From NCBI GenBank assembly GCA_964356135.1, contig CAYHGV010000058.1:1-18817 (forward strand): a stretch of 18,817 nucleotides of DNA, read 5' to 3'. Below the pieces are notes generated by a model. It worked only from the letters and a program-made list of their open reading frames with translations. It ran no database searches and had not been told where the DNA came from. A program made the position numbers and the translations under genes. Below are positions 7,871 through 14,759 of the stretch, piece after piece. Position 1 is the stretch's first letter, and every line of letters begins with the position of its first letter. Source of the DNA: CAYHGV01 sp964356135. Lineage in GTDB: Bacteria > Hydrothermota > Tepidihabitantia > CAYHGV01.

Positions 7871-9156
7871 AGATTGTCATCGTTGCGCCGGCTGATGAAG
7901 CCCGCCGGTTTCGGCGCGAGCTCCCCCCGAAAGGCAGCGAGTTTTTACGACGCCCGAATTATGATATTCTGCGGTTGGCAGCATGTATCCTTCCGCCCGA
8001 TGAAGTGCTCTATATCGATGAACGGGTCCAGGAATTAGACCTCGATCAAAACTGTGATCTCGTGCTGATCTATGCAGATTATGACCTTGAATCCCGTTCG
8101 GTTGAACTTGCCCACGGATTCCAGCGACGAAGCCGTCCGGTTGCTGTCTTCGGCCCGATGGCGAATTTTTTGCCCCAAACCCTCAGCCATAAAATCGATA
8201 CGGTCGTCGTTGGTGATATCAATAATAGTTGGTCGATAATTCGTTCCGATGCCGACAACCGGAAACTGAAGCGGTTCTATACTGCCGACCGGACCCCGCG
8301 CTATATTGTCCCGCACTGGGAACTCGGCCGGAACGGGAGTTTTAACAAACGGTTCCAGGCTCTTCAGGCGATTGTCGGGTGCTTCTGTCCGAAAGCGGTC
8401 AAATATTTATGCACCCAGTATCTCTACTATGGTGGCAACATCCAGACGCGACGGCTGCCCGAGGTGGTTGGCGAGATCATTGAACTGCCGTTTAAGCAGG
8501 TCTTTTTGCTCGACGACGATGTCTCCTACAATCCGGACTATTACTTCCGATTGTTCAGTCAGGCGTGGAGTTTTCGCAAAGAATGGTTCATCCAGGCTGG
8601 TCCGACTATTTTCAATTATCCGGAATTATTAAAACTCCTGCCAAAAGCCGGGGTGCGGGTTATTTTTTTAAATGAAGATTGGTTCACCAACGATGATATT
8701 TATCGATCATGCCATAATCGGAACTTCTTTTTACACAAACACCGGCAGGTTCAGCTTCTCCATTCTCTGCGGATGGTGGTCGGAGCGAAAATCCTGCTCC
8801 GGCGCAAAGCAGGACCGGTTGATTTCCGTGGAATTACAAAATGTTTTAACCGGCTTGGCATTGACATTTTAGAATTAAAGGTTTTTGCACCCGTTTCCGA
8901 GAAACCTAAGTTCAGTTCGATCGGCGACCGGTTTAGCAGTTCGGAACTATTGTTCTGGCCGGAAGTCTTTCCACCCACCCAGTTCCCGACCGGTTTTCTC
9001 TGGCTCAAAGACCAGTTCTATTCGATCAACTCGGTTTTAGGCCGGGCACTCCGGGCTCTCACCAAGATCGGGATTTACAACACCTTCCGGTATTTTTTCT
9101 TAACCAATATCGCCTATCGCCAGAACTTCCTCGAAGGGATTTCCTATCCTCCCTAA
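7867..9156 (+). CDS. B12-binding/radical-SAM-like protein with a degenerate cluster motif
   Basis: The 429-residue protein has the layout of a cobalamin-binding-domain radical SAM protein. Residues 1-140 form a Rossmann-like part (LRLAACILPP..VLYIDE, VAVFGP, VVVGD). Residues about 165-330 form a TIM-barrel-like part (EVVGEI, QVFLLDDDVSYNPDYY, WFIQAGPTIFNYPELLKLLPKAGVRVIFLN). The tail, LWLKDQFYSINSVLGRAL, is also of that type. The canonical CxxxCxxC should lie at 175-182, but there the residues are P175, K179 and C182; the cysteines present are C172, C174 and C182 (CxCx7C). It may thus have lost its cluster and radical chemistry, or it may bind a cluster differently. The DxHxxG base-off B12 motif is also absent. 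It overlaps rseP by 4 bp and ends the operon. The fold assignment is moderately sure; the function is unknown. Confidence 0.6.
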   Translation: MKIVIVAPADEARRFRRELPPKGSEFLRRPNYDILRLAACILPPDEVLYIDERVQELDLDQNCDLVLIYADYDLESRSVELAHGFQRRSRPVAVFGPMANFLPQTLSHKIDTVVVGDINNSWSIIRSDADNRKLKRFYTADRTPRYIVPHWELGRNGSFNKRFQALQAIVGCFCPKAVKYLCTQYLYYGGNIQTRRLPEVVGEIIELPFKQVFLLDDDVSYNPDYYFRLFSQAWSFRKEWFIQAGPTIFNYPELLKLLPKAGVRVIFLNEDWFTNDDIYRSCHNRNFFLHKHRQVQLLHSLRMVVGAKILLRRKAGPVDFRGITKCFNRLGIDILELKVFAPVSEKPKFSSIGDRFSSSELLFWPEVFPPTQFPTGFLWLKDQFYSINSVLGRALRALTKIGIYNTFRYFFLTNIAYRQNFLEGISYPP

Positions 9157-9157
9157 C

Positions 9158-9186
9158 TTGACAAGCAAATGCTTCTATCCCACAAT
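9158..9186 (+). promoter_or_regulatory. Sigma70-like promoter of the tlpA-like/TonB-receptor operon
   Basis: TTGACA (9158-9163), a 17-nt spacer and CACAAT (9181-9186) form a promoter beginning one base after the stop of the previous gene. A start near 9193 would give a leader of about 24 nt containing the Shine-Dalgarno AAGGAGG at 9206-9212. Confidence 0.65.
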
Positions 9187-9216
9187 AGTTAAAAACTAAT
9201 ATCCCAAGGAGGAAAA

Positions 9217-9771
9217 ATGAAATTAAAAAATTCCGGTATTCTGGCGGCGAGTTTAGTATTTACGTTGATATTTACGGTGATGGCGTGCAAAGGAAAAAAG
9301 GTAATGCCAACCATTGAAATTGGTCATACCTCATCGACCCCAACCGGTGCCAGTCGAGTACCGGCTACTGATTTCACCCTTGCCAGTTTAGATGGCAAGA
9401 ACCACACCCTCAGTTCGTACCGGGGTAAGGTGGTTTTGGTTGACTTCTGGGCGAGCTGGTGCGGTCCCTGCAAAGCGATGATTCCCCATGCGGTCGAGCT
9501 CTATAACCAGTATAAAAACCAGGGATTGATGGTACTGGGTGTCGGGCTGGATGATGAAGCCTCGCTTCGAAAATTCGTCGCCAAGACCCCGATCAGCTAT
9601 CCGGTGTTGGTGGGGAGATCCGAGACCGGTAGAACCTTTGGGGTGAGCGCAATCCCAACCAGTCTGATCCTCGACCGGAAAGGAAATATCGCGTTTCGCC
9701 ATACTGGTTTCTATCCGGGGATGGAGTCGACCTTAGAAGACGAAATCAAAGTGCTGCTCGCCGAGAAGTAG
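9217..9771 (+). CDS. TlpA-like thioredoxin-fold lipoprotein
   Basis: The 184-residue protein has a lipoprotein signal (hydrophobic stretch ending VMAC, C24) followed by a short linker. A TlpA/ResA/AhpC-like thioredoxin domain covers residues about 48-184. The redox site is WCGPC (C82 and C85) after DFWAS, and the cis-proline loop is AIPTS (P147). Such proteins reduce or exchange disulfides of envelope proteins, for example in cytochrome c maturation, or serve as periplasmic thiol reductants. The start is set by AAGGAGG 4 nt before the ATG. It is the first gene of an operon and is followed with a one-base overlap by a TonB-dependent receptor, so its substrate may be that receptor or another surface protein; this is inference. 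No ccm or other cytochrome-assembly gene is nearby. Confidence 0.9.
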   Translation: MKLKNSGILAASLVFTLIFTVMACKGKKVMPTIEIGHTSSTPTGASRVPATDFTLASLDGKNHTLSSYRGKVVLVDFWASWCGPCKAMIPHAVELYNQYKNQGLMVLGVGLDDEASLRKFVAKTPISYPVLVGRSETGRTFGVSAIPTSLILDRKGNIAFRHTGFYPGMESTLEDEIKVLLAEK

Positions 9772-11975
9772 TGGTCGGTTTTTTTATAGTCGTCTCACTG
9801 GTTGGAGCGACCATTGCGGGGGTTGTCAAAGACGCCAAGAATCACGAGGTTCTTCCAGCTGCCAGCGTCTATTTAGACCAAACCGATTTAGGTACTACCA
9901 CCGACGATAAAGGTTTTTACCGGATTGAGAATATTGGACCGGGCGAGTATTATCTGAGTGTTTCGTTAATCGGCTATCGACCCTACCGGCAACTCGTCGT
10001 ATTGAGCGGTCAGGACCGGCTGAGCAAAACTGTCCTGCTGGTCTCGGAAGTAATAAGCCTGCCCGGAATAAAGGTCACCGGCCATCGCGACGATTTTCTG
10101 AAAGAGGTTAAGCCTTCCAGTTATAAGATAACCCCTCGGGAATTCGGTATCCCGCCACCATTTATAGAGTCCGATCTGTTTCGAACCCTGCAGACCCTGC
10201 CCGGTATCGTCACGGTATCGGATTTCTCCAGCGCTCTCTATGTTCGAGGCTCGAGCCCGGATCAGAATCTGGTGCTCTTAGATGGCGCGCCGGTCTACAA
10301 TCCGTTCCATTTGGGCGGATTGTTTTCAGCCTTCCAAATCGATGCCCTGGAGAGTGCCGAGTTACTCACCGGTGGGTTTCCTGCTCCCTATGGTGGACAT
10401 CTGGCTTCAGTTTTAGACGTTAAAACCTATTCCGGGGATACCACCGGCTACCGGGGTTTGGTGGGAGTGTCGGTTTTAGCTTCGCGCTTCCGGTTTGAGG
10501 GGCCTTTGCCCAAAGGTTCGTTCCTGGTCAGCGGCCGGTATACCTATTTTGATAAGTTTTTGCCTCTGTTTGGTGTAAAGTTTCCTTATTATTTTTATGA
10601 TGGCCACGCTGCGATCCGCTTTCAGCCTTTCCCCAAAACGGTCGTAAAATTTTCCGGTTTTCTGAGCCAGGATAACTTCCATCTCGCTCCGGATGGCATC
10701 GACATCAGTTTCAATTGGGGCAACCGAGCAGCGAGTTTGAATCTCACTCAGATTTTCACCCCGGATATTTTTACCCAATGCACCGCCGCTTTCAGTCAAC
10801 TCCAGACCAACTTCACCTTAGGCGATCTCTTCGATGTCTATAACGGTATTAACGATCTGGTATTCAAGAATACCACGACGATCATCGCCGGCAAGCACGT
10901 GGTGAAAACCGGCTTGGAATTCAAGCATACCACTTTCCGATACGAAAATATGATAATGAATCTTGTGAACGATACCATCCGCAGTGCTCCGAACTATGCG
11001 GCGCTTTTTTTAGAGGCAAACTACAAACCCTGGCCGAGCTTAATTATCGAGCCCGGTGTCCGCCTCGACTACTACCAGGTCTCCTATACTGAAACCAGGT
11101 CCTATCTAACACCGGACCCGCGGTTCGGGCTCAAGTATTTTTTAAATCCCTCGACCGCGCTCAAACTCGGTTTTGGCCGCTACCATCAGTTTATCGGCTC
11201 GACCATGCCCGAGCAGGGGATGATGCCGGTCTATTTCTGGATTCCGGTTTTTGACCAGCACCTTCCCCAATCGGCGTTTCACTACATCTTCGGTATCGAG
11301 CGCTTGACCGATACTCAGGAACTGCTGTGTGAGGTCTATTGTAAGAATCTGAATTCGCTCCTTGTTTTCAACGACTATCTTGACCCGTTAAATGTCGCGG
11401 GCACGGTTTTCCTGCCGGCGCGCGGCAAAGGCTACGGTCTGGATATTCTGGCTAAGCAAACGTGGGGTAGATTTGAGGGATGGGTAACCTACTCATTGGG
11501 ATACAGCCGATTCAGCCGGGAAGGGACCGAATACTATGCCAGTTTTGATCGGCGCCACAGCGTAAGCCTGATTGGTTCGTATCAACTGGGCGCTGCGGCC
11601 GCGGGTAGCCCGGGCTGGAATCTGAGCTTCCGGTTTAACCTCGGTTCGGGGCTTCCCTATACCGGTGCGATCGGACGCTATCGCCATTATCGACTCGACC
11701 CGTTCTGGGATGATTATCGGTTCCGCTGGGTGGAGGTGGGAGGAGAAAAAAATAGTCTCCGCTATCCGGTCTATCATCGACTCGATTTGAACATCGCCAA
11801 AAACTTCCGGTTAAGTTTCGGAGAACTCGCTCTGACCTTCCAGATTATTAATCTCTACAATCAGAAAAATGTTTTTTTCTATTATTATGATTACCGGACC
11901 GAACCCCCGATTCGGCGGACAGAGAGTATGATTCCGCTGATCGGTGCGATCAGTCTTGAATTGAGCTTCGGATGA
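9771..11975 (+). CDS. TonB-dependent receptor with N-terminal carboxypeptidase-regulatory-like domain
   Basis: The 734-residue outer-membrane protein starts at GTG 9771, whose G is the last base of the preceding TAG. It has a short signal peptide. Residues about 15-95 form a CarboxypepD_reg-like beta-sandwich (AGVVKDAKNHEVLPAASVYL, then GTTTDDKGFYRIENIGPGEY), typical of FCB receptors. A TonB plug follows at about 115-220 (LQTLPGIVTVSDFSSALYVR, LVLLDGAPVYNPFHLGGLF), and the beta-barrel fills the rest to the terminal ELSFG. It is shorter than SusC-type receptors (about 1000 residues) and is not followed by a SusD gene, so it is probably not a polysaccharide importer. It overlaps the next lipoprotein gene by 4 bp. 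The substrate is unknown; a vitamin, metal or siderophore are all possible. thiD downstream makes a thiamine precursor worth considering. Confidence 0.9.
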   Translation: MVGFFIVVSLVGATIAGVVKDAKNHEVLPAASVYLDQTDLGTTTDDKGFYRIENIGPGEYYLSVSLIGYRPYRQLVVLSGQDRLSKTVLLVSEVISLPGIKVTGHRDDFLKEVKPSSYKITPREFGIPPPFIESDLFRTLQTLPGIVTVSDFSSALYVRGSSPDQNLVLLDGAPVYNPFHLGGLFSAFQIDALESAELLTGGFPAPYGGHLASVLDVKTYSGDTTGYRGLVGVSVLASRFRFEGPLPKGSFLVSGRYTYFDKFLPLFGVKFPYYFYDGHAAIRFQPFPKTVVKFSGFLSQDNFHLAPDGIDISFNWGNRAASLNLTQIFTPDIFTQCTAAFSQLQTNFTLGDLFDVYNGINDLVFKNTTTIIAGKHVVKTGLEFKHTTFRYENMIMNLVNDTIRSAPNYAALFLEANYKPWPSLIIEPGVRLDYYQVSYTETRSYLTPDPRFGLKYFLNPSTALKLGFGRYHQFIGSTMPEQGMMPVYFWIPVFDQHLPQSAFHYIFGIERLTDTQELLCEVYCKNLNSLLVFNDYLDPLNVAGTVFLPARGKGYGLDILAKQTWGRFEGWVTYSLGYSRFSREGTEYYASFDRRHSVSLIGSYQLGAAAAGSPGWNLSFRFNLGSGLPYTGAIGRYRHYRLDPFWDDYRFRWVEVGGEKNSLRYPVYHRLDLNIAKNFRLSFGELALTFQIINLYNQKNVFFYYYDYRTEPPIRRTESMIPLIGAISLELSFG

Positions 11976-12754
11976 ACGGTAACCGAACAGGCGTTATTTC
12001 AGGTATTCTTAAACAATTTTTTCGGGCAGCGGTTGGTGTCTGGCTCTGCCTGGGCAGCTGCCAGGAAAATCGAGGTCCGCAGTTTGAACCGGAGCCGGTA
12101 ATTTTCGCGGTCCTGCGGGCAGGCGATAGTTTACAAAAAATTATCGTTGACCAGACCTATGGGATAGAAGACAGTGTCGCTCAATCGGGAGTGACCGGGG
12201 CGCGGGTGTGGGTGTTCGGAAACGGTGATAGCATCCGGTTTAGCGAGCAACCCGACACCGAAGGTGTTTATACCGCGTTCGTCGACACGAACTGGCTGGC
12301 ACCCACGACCGACTATCGGTTGCAGGTGGTGCTGCCGTGGGCGCCGAACGATACGGTCAAAGCTCAAACCCGGGTGCCGGGAAGATTCCGCATTATTGCC
12401 CCCACCACCACGGATACGGTTCGGTTCCAGCAGTTACCGGTTCTCACCTGGAGTGCAAGTCTCGGCGTTTATCTCTACCATGTCTGGATCTATCCGCTGA
12501 CCGATTCGCTCGGCATCGACTCTCTGCCGCTCTATAATCGAATACCCCAATCGGCATCGGATACCGTCCTCAATCTCTCGGAGCTACAGTCTTATTTTAT
12601 GTTGTTAGACACGATCTATATTATTCGAGTGGCGGCTTCGGAGGAAAACACCTACCGGTATATGCGTGAGGATACGACGACCAATATCAGTTGGGGGTTC
12701 GGCCTTTTTGGTGGAATCGCCGAAGACTCAGTGAAGATTTTTATACAATTGTAA
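11972..12754 (+). CDS. DUF4249-like lipoprotein, partner of the TonB receptor
   Basis: The 260-residue protein has a lipoprotein signal (hydrophobic region ending LGSC, C30), followed by beta-rich sequence in the style of DUF4249. These are Bacteroidetes-type lipoproteins commonly encoded directly after TonB-dependent receptors. Features suggesting this are the early segment AVLRAGDSLQKIIVDQTY followed by a GARVWVFGNGDSI strand pair, and the late segment with hydrophobic strands ending WGFGLFGGIAEDSVKIFI. There are no catalytic motifs. It overlaps the receptor gene by 4 bp, so the two are co-translated and the products probably work together at the outer membrane. Its TAA stop lies within the first copy of a 12-bp direct repeat that borders an inserted element. 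The lipoprotein call is firm; the family assignment is moderate. Confidence 0.65.
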   Translation: MNGNRTGVISGILKQFFRAAVGVWLCLGSCQENRGPQFEPEPVIFAVLRAGDSLQKIIVDQTYGIEDSVAQSGVTGARVWVFGNGDSIRFSEQPDTEGVYTAFVDTNWLAPTTDYRLQVVLPWAPNDTVKAQTRVPGRFRIIAPTTTDTVRFQQLPVLTWSASLGVYLYHVWIYPLTDSLGIDSLPLYNRIPQSASDTVLNLSELQSYFMLLDTIYIIRVAASEENTYRYMREDTTTNISWGFGLFGGIAEDSVKIFIQL

Positions 12755-12760
12755 AATGAA
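12749..12760 (+). repeat. 12-bp direct repeat, left copy
   Basis: TTGTAAAATGAA here holds the last codon and stop (TTG TAA) of the preceding gene. It recurs exactly at 12996-13007, flanking a 235-bp element. It looks like a target-site duplication. Confidence 0.7.
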
Positions 12761-12995
12761 TCCTGACATAACCACGAATTCGCCGCGGCTCAAAATGAGC
12801 CGCCGAAACGAGGCGCACACGAAGAAAATCGAAGAGACACGAAGGAAACAGTGGTGGTAAGTAAAATTCTATTTTCACCACTTAGGTGGAAAACAAAGAA
12901 TAGTTTGGTGTCGCTGTGCTCCACCTACTCTTTGAGTTTCGTGTCAATTCGCAATCATTCGTGTAAATTCGTGGTTCCTTATCCCAGAATTTGCC
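12761..12995. mobile_element. Non-coding palindromic insertion element (MITE-like), 235 bp
   Basis: The element has no ORF of note and is bounded by the 12-bp direct repeat. Near its ends lies an 11-bp perfect inverted repeat, AACCACGAATT (12770-12780) and AATTCGTGGTT (12966-12976). Three (A/C)CACGAA heptamers stand on the left (12772, 12817, 12837), and three reverse-complement TTCGTG(T/G) heptamers stand on the right (12938, 12958, 12968). The middle contains hairpins: GCGGCTCA/TGAGCCGC (12785-12803, loop AAA); AGTGGTG/CACCACT (12850-12882) enclosing AAAAT/ATTTT; and TAGGTGGA/TCCACCTA (12883-12927). It seems to have entered an operon junction. I know of no transposase it depends on, and I have not identified its family. 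Confidence 0.65.
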
Positions 12996-13007
12996 TTGTA
13001 AAATGAA
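12996..13007 (+). repeat. 12-bp direct repeat, right copy, containing the thiD start codon
   Basis: TTGTAAAATGAA is identical to 12749-12760. The ATG inside this copy (13003-13005) starts thiD, so deleting the element would place the upstream TAA one base before the thiD ATG. Confidence 0.7.
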
Positions 13008-13767
13008 AACGGTGCTGACCATCGCCGGTTCGGATCCGACCGGGGGCGCCGGTATCCAGATGGACCTGCGGACGTTTCACCGCTTCGGATTGTACGGTCT
13101 CTCGGTGATTACTGCGGTTACTGTTCAGAATCTGGAAGGGGTGCACCGGGTATACCCGCTGCCGGTTGATGCGGTTGAAGGACAGCTCGACCGGATACTT
13201 TCCACCCTGAGACCGGCGGCAGTCAAAACCGGTATGCTCGCCACCGGTGAAATTGTTGAGGCGGTTGCGGCGCAGCTTGATGCATATCAGGTTCAAAATC
13301 TGGTCGTTGACCCGCTGCTCATATCCAAAAATGGCGTACCGCTGCTTGACCGAGCAGCTTGGGAATTTCTGAAATTAAAATTAATACCGTTAGCAAAGGT
13401 GATTACGCCCAATATTTTTGAGGCGTCGGTTCTTTCCGGTATCTCTATTCGCACGGTCGACGATATGCGCGAAGCGGCACGACTCCTTTTCGGCCTGGGC
13501 CCGAAATCAGTTGTCATTAAAGGCGGTCACCTCAAAGGACAGCCGGTCGATATTTTGTATGACGGCAGAAGATTTGTCGAGTTCACAGCTCCCCGGGTCA
13601 AGCTTGGTACTGTTCATGGCACGGGTTGTGCCTTTTCCGCCGCCCTCGCCGCAGGACTGGCTCACGGCTTAACTCTAAAAAAATCGGTAGCAGGGGCAAA
13701 GCGTTCAATCGTTGGCAGTATTAAGACTTCAATAAAGATAGGGAAAGGACAAAGATTGATACGATAG
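13003..13767 (+). CDS. thiD: Hydroxymethylpyrimidine/phosphomethylpyrimidine kinase ThiD
   Basis: The 254-residue protein is a ribokinase-fold kinase of the cytosol. It phosphorylates HMP and then HMP-P to HMP-PP, the pyrimidine donor for thiamine phosphate synthesis. It shows the N-terminal TIAGSDPTGGAGIQMDLRTF, TGML, VVDPLLISKNG, TPN and the C-terminal phosphate-binding HGTGCAFSAALAAGLA with the conserved Cys. ATG 13003 gives the normal MKTVLTIAGSDP start; a TTG at 12991 would add four residues and lacks a Shine-Dalgarno sequence. The gene follows the TonB-receptor operon in the same direction but is now separated from it by the palindromic element. No promoter is obvious in front of it. 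thiC at the left edge supplies its substrate; thiE, the next step, is not in the window. Confidence 0.95.
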   Translation: MKTVLTIAGSDPTGGAGIQMDLRTFHRFGLYGLSVITAVTVQNLEGVHRVYPLPVDAVEGQLDRILSTLRPAAVKTGMLATGEIVEAVAAQLDAYQVQNLVVDPLLISKNGVPLLDRAAWEFLKLKLIPLAKVITPNIFEASVLSGISIRTVDDMREAARLLFGLGPKSVVIKGGHLKGQPVDILYDGRRFVEFTAPRVKLGTVHGTGCAFSAALAAGLAHGLTLKKSVAGAKRSIVGSIKTSIKIGKGQRLIR

Positions 13768-13795
13768 TAACTGCTTGGTAAAGGGTGCCGGTTGT

Positions 13796-13830
13796 AAAAA
13801 AAGCGGGAGGGTCTAACCACCCTCCCGCTT
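13796..13830 (-). terminator. Intrinsic terminator of the 13850-14509 lipoprotein gene
   Basis: AAGCGGGAGGGT (13801-13812) pairs perfectly with ACCCTCCCGCTT (13819-13830) around a 6-nt loop. On the minus strand the stem runs into seven T's (13802-13796). On the plus strand the 12-bp stem could also stop thiD transcripts, although no T-run follows on that side. Confidence 0.9.
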
Positions 13831-13849
13831 CAGTTCGTTTGGTTGACTG

Positions 13850-14509
13850 TTAGGGTTTGGTGAATTTGATAAGTTCGGTTATGGCATCGCTCACAACTTT
13901 CAGGACGTTGGGTGTATCCATCTCGGTATGCATGGTAGATTTTACGACGCCGACATCCTTTGCCCGATACTGATACTGGGTGGTCGCGAATGTTGTCGGT
14001 GTGGTTTTTACACTGATTACTAAGCAGTTGGTGTAGGAACCAGCCGGCACAGTGATAGCAGCCGTATCCGACTCAACTTTGTAGGTAATAGTGACATTCG
14101 TATCCGGTTTTTGCGTCCAGGTCGTTCCGACCTTGAGTTCGAGCGGCTCGACATAGGAGGCTATCGTGTCGGCTTTGGTCATATAGGTAAATAATGAATC
14201 CTCGCCTTTCCGAACATAGCTTGTATCGATAATGGTATCCGAGGTTGTCGATTTCACCACAAAAACATCTTCGCCCGAGGTTAACTTGTCTTTTCCAATG
14301 ACTTCCGATACTGACTTGAGGGTATCCGGACCCGTGGTCCAGGTACTCTCACTCGGTTGATAGATAGTCGTGGTGGTGGTAGAAATTACCTGGGTTTCCA
14401 TTTTATTGCCAACCTCGAGGGGATGATAATCATCAACTCCTCCCGCACCCGGGCAACCGGTGAGTGCCAAGCCTAATACGAGCAGTGCTGGTACCAGCAG
14501 TTTTTTCAT
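13850..14509 (-). CDS. Lipoprotein of unknown function
   Basis: The 219-residue protein has a clear lipoprotein signal (MKKLLVPALLVLGLALTGC, C19). The mature part is beta-rich, rich in Thr and Ser, and lacks catalytic motifs. The opening DDYHPLEVGNKMETQV and the later VPAGSYTNCLVISV and YRAKDVGVVKS blocks resemble a widespread group of bacterial lipoproteins with a lipocalin-like or DUF3108-like fold (PLxxGNxW ... VPAGxFxxC ... GVGxVK). The start is fixed by AAGGAGG 4 nt before the ATG; the reading frame stays open a further 35 codons upstream, but through promoter sequence. It has its own promoter and terminator, so it is monocistronic. Its role is unknown; family resemblance is from memory. 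Confidence 0.8.
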   Translation of the reverse strand: MKKLLVPALLVLGLALTGCPGAGGVDDYHPLEVGNKMETQVISTTTTTIYQPSESTWTTGPDTLKSVSEVIGKDKLTSGEDVFVVKSTTSDTIIDTSYVRKGEDSLFTYMTKADTIASYVEPLELKVGTTWTQKPDTNVTITYKVESDTAAITVPAGSYTNCLVISVKTTPTTFATTQYQYRAKDVGVVKSTMHTEMDTPNVLKVVSDAITELIKFTKP

Positions 14510-14513
14510 ATTT

Positions 14514-14520
14514 CCTCCTT
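14514..14520 (-). promoter_or_regulatory. Shine-Dalgarno site of the lipoprotein gene
   Basis: AAGGAGG on the minus strand lies 4 nt before ATG 14509. This site decides the start and excludes the longer open frame that begins at 14614. Confidence 0.85.
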
Positions 14521-14549
14521 TAGGAAGTTTGTTTGCATTATTTGTCAAT

Positions 14550-14577
14550 AGTATATCATAGCTCAGAGCCCTGTCAA
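14550..14577 (-). promoter_or_regulatory. Sigma70-like promoter of the lipoprotein gene
   Basis: On the minus strand TTGACA (14577-14572), a 16-nt spacer and TATACT (14555-14550; 5 of 6 consensus bases) precede the gene by about 40 nt. The leader contains a second TTGACA, at 14548-14543, for which I find no matching -10 box. Confidence 0.75.
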
Positions 14578-14656
14578 GAGTTCCGATTCCGTAACGAGTA
14601 CAGAAAATGAGCATTGATTAATCTGTCAACGGCGAAGATTCGGGTCTCGTGCTCCC

Positions 14657-14717
14657 GTACGTACAAAGCCCGCACCGGTTTTACGGCATCCGATGCGGGA
14701 TTCGGGTTGTACTGTAC
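14657..14717 (-). other. Long imperfect hairpin between two minus-strand genes
   Basis: CCCGCATCGG (14699-14690 on the minus strand) pairs with CCGGTGCGGG (14678-14669) with one G-U, and the flanks GTAC-GTACAA (14717-14707) and TTGTAC-GTAC (14666-14657) pair outside an asymmetric bulge. No T-run follows, so it is not a standard intrinsic terminator. The rest of 14578-14759 shows no gene. Confidence 0.5.
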
Positions 14718-14759
14718 CGCCCAGGCTTTATCCGGTCCGAATTAGTACCTCGGATCGTG

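Noticed and set aside
12785..12803. Perfect GCGGCTCA-AAA-TGAGCCGC hairpin as a terminator of the TonB-receptor operon
   Set aside because: No T-run follows on either strand, and the hairpin lies inside the repeat element, where other hairpins are also present.
12991..13002. TTG start for thiD at 12991
   Set aside because: The added residues MPCK are not part of ThiD; the ATG at 13003 gives the normal MKTVLTIAGSD start.
14510..14614. N-terminal extension of the lipoprotein from 14614
   Set aside because: It would place 35 residues before a perfect lipoprotein signal and run through the promoter; AAGGAGG sits directly before ATG 14509.
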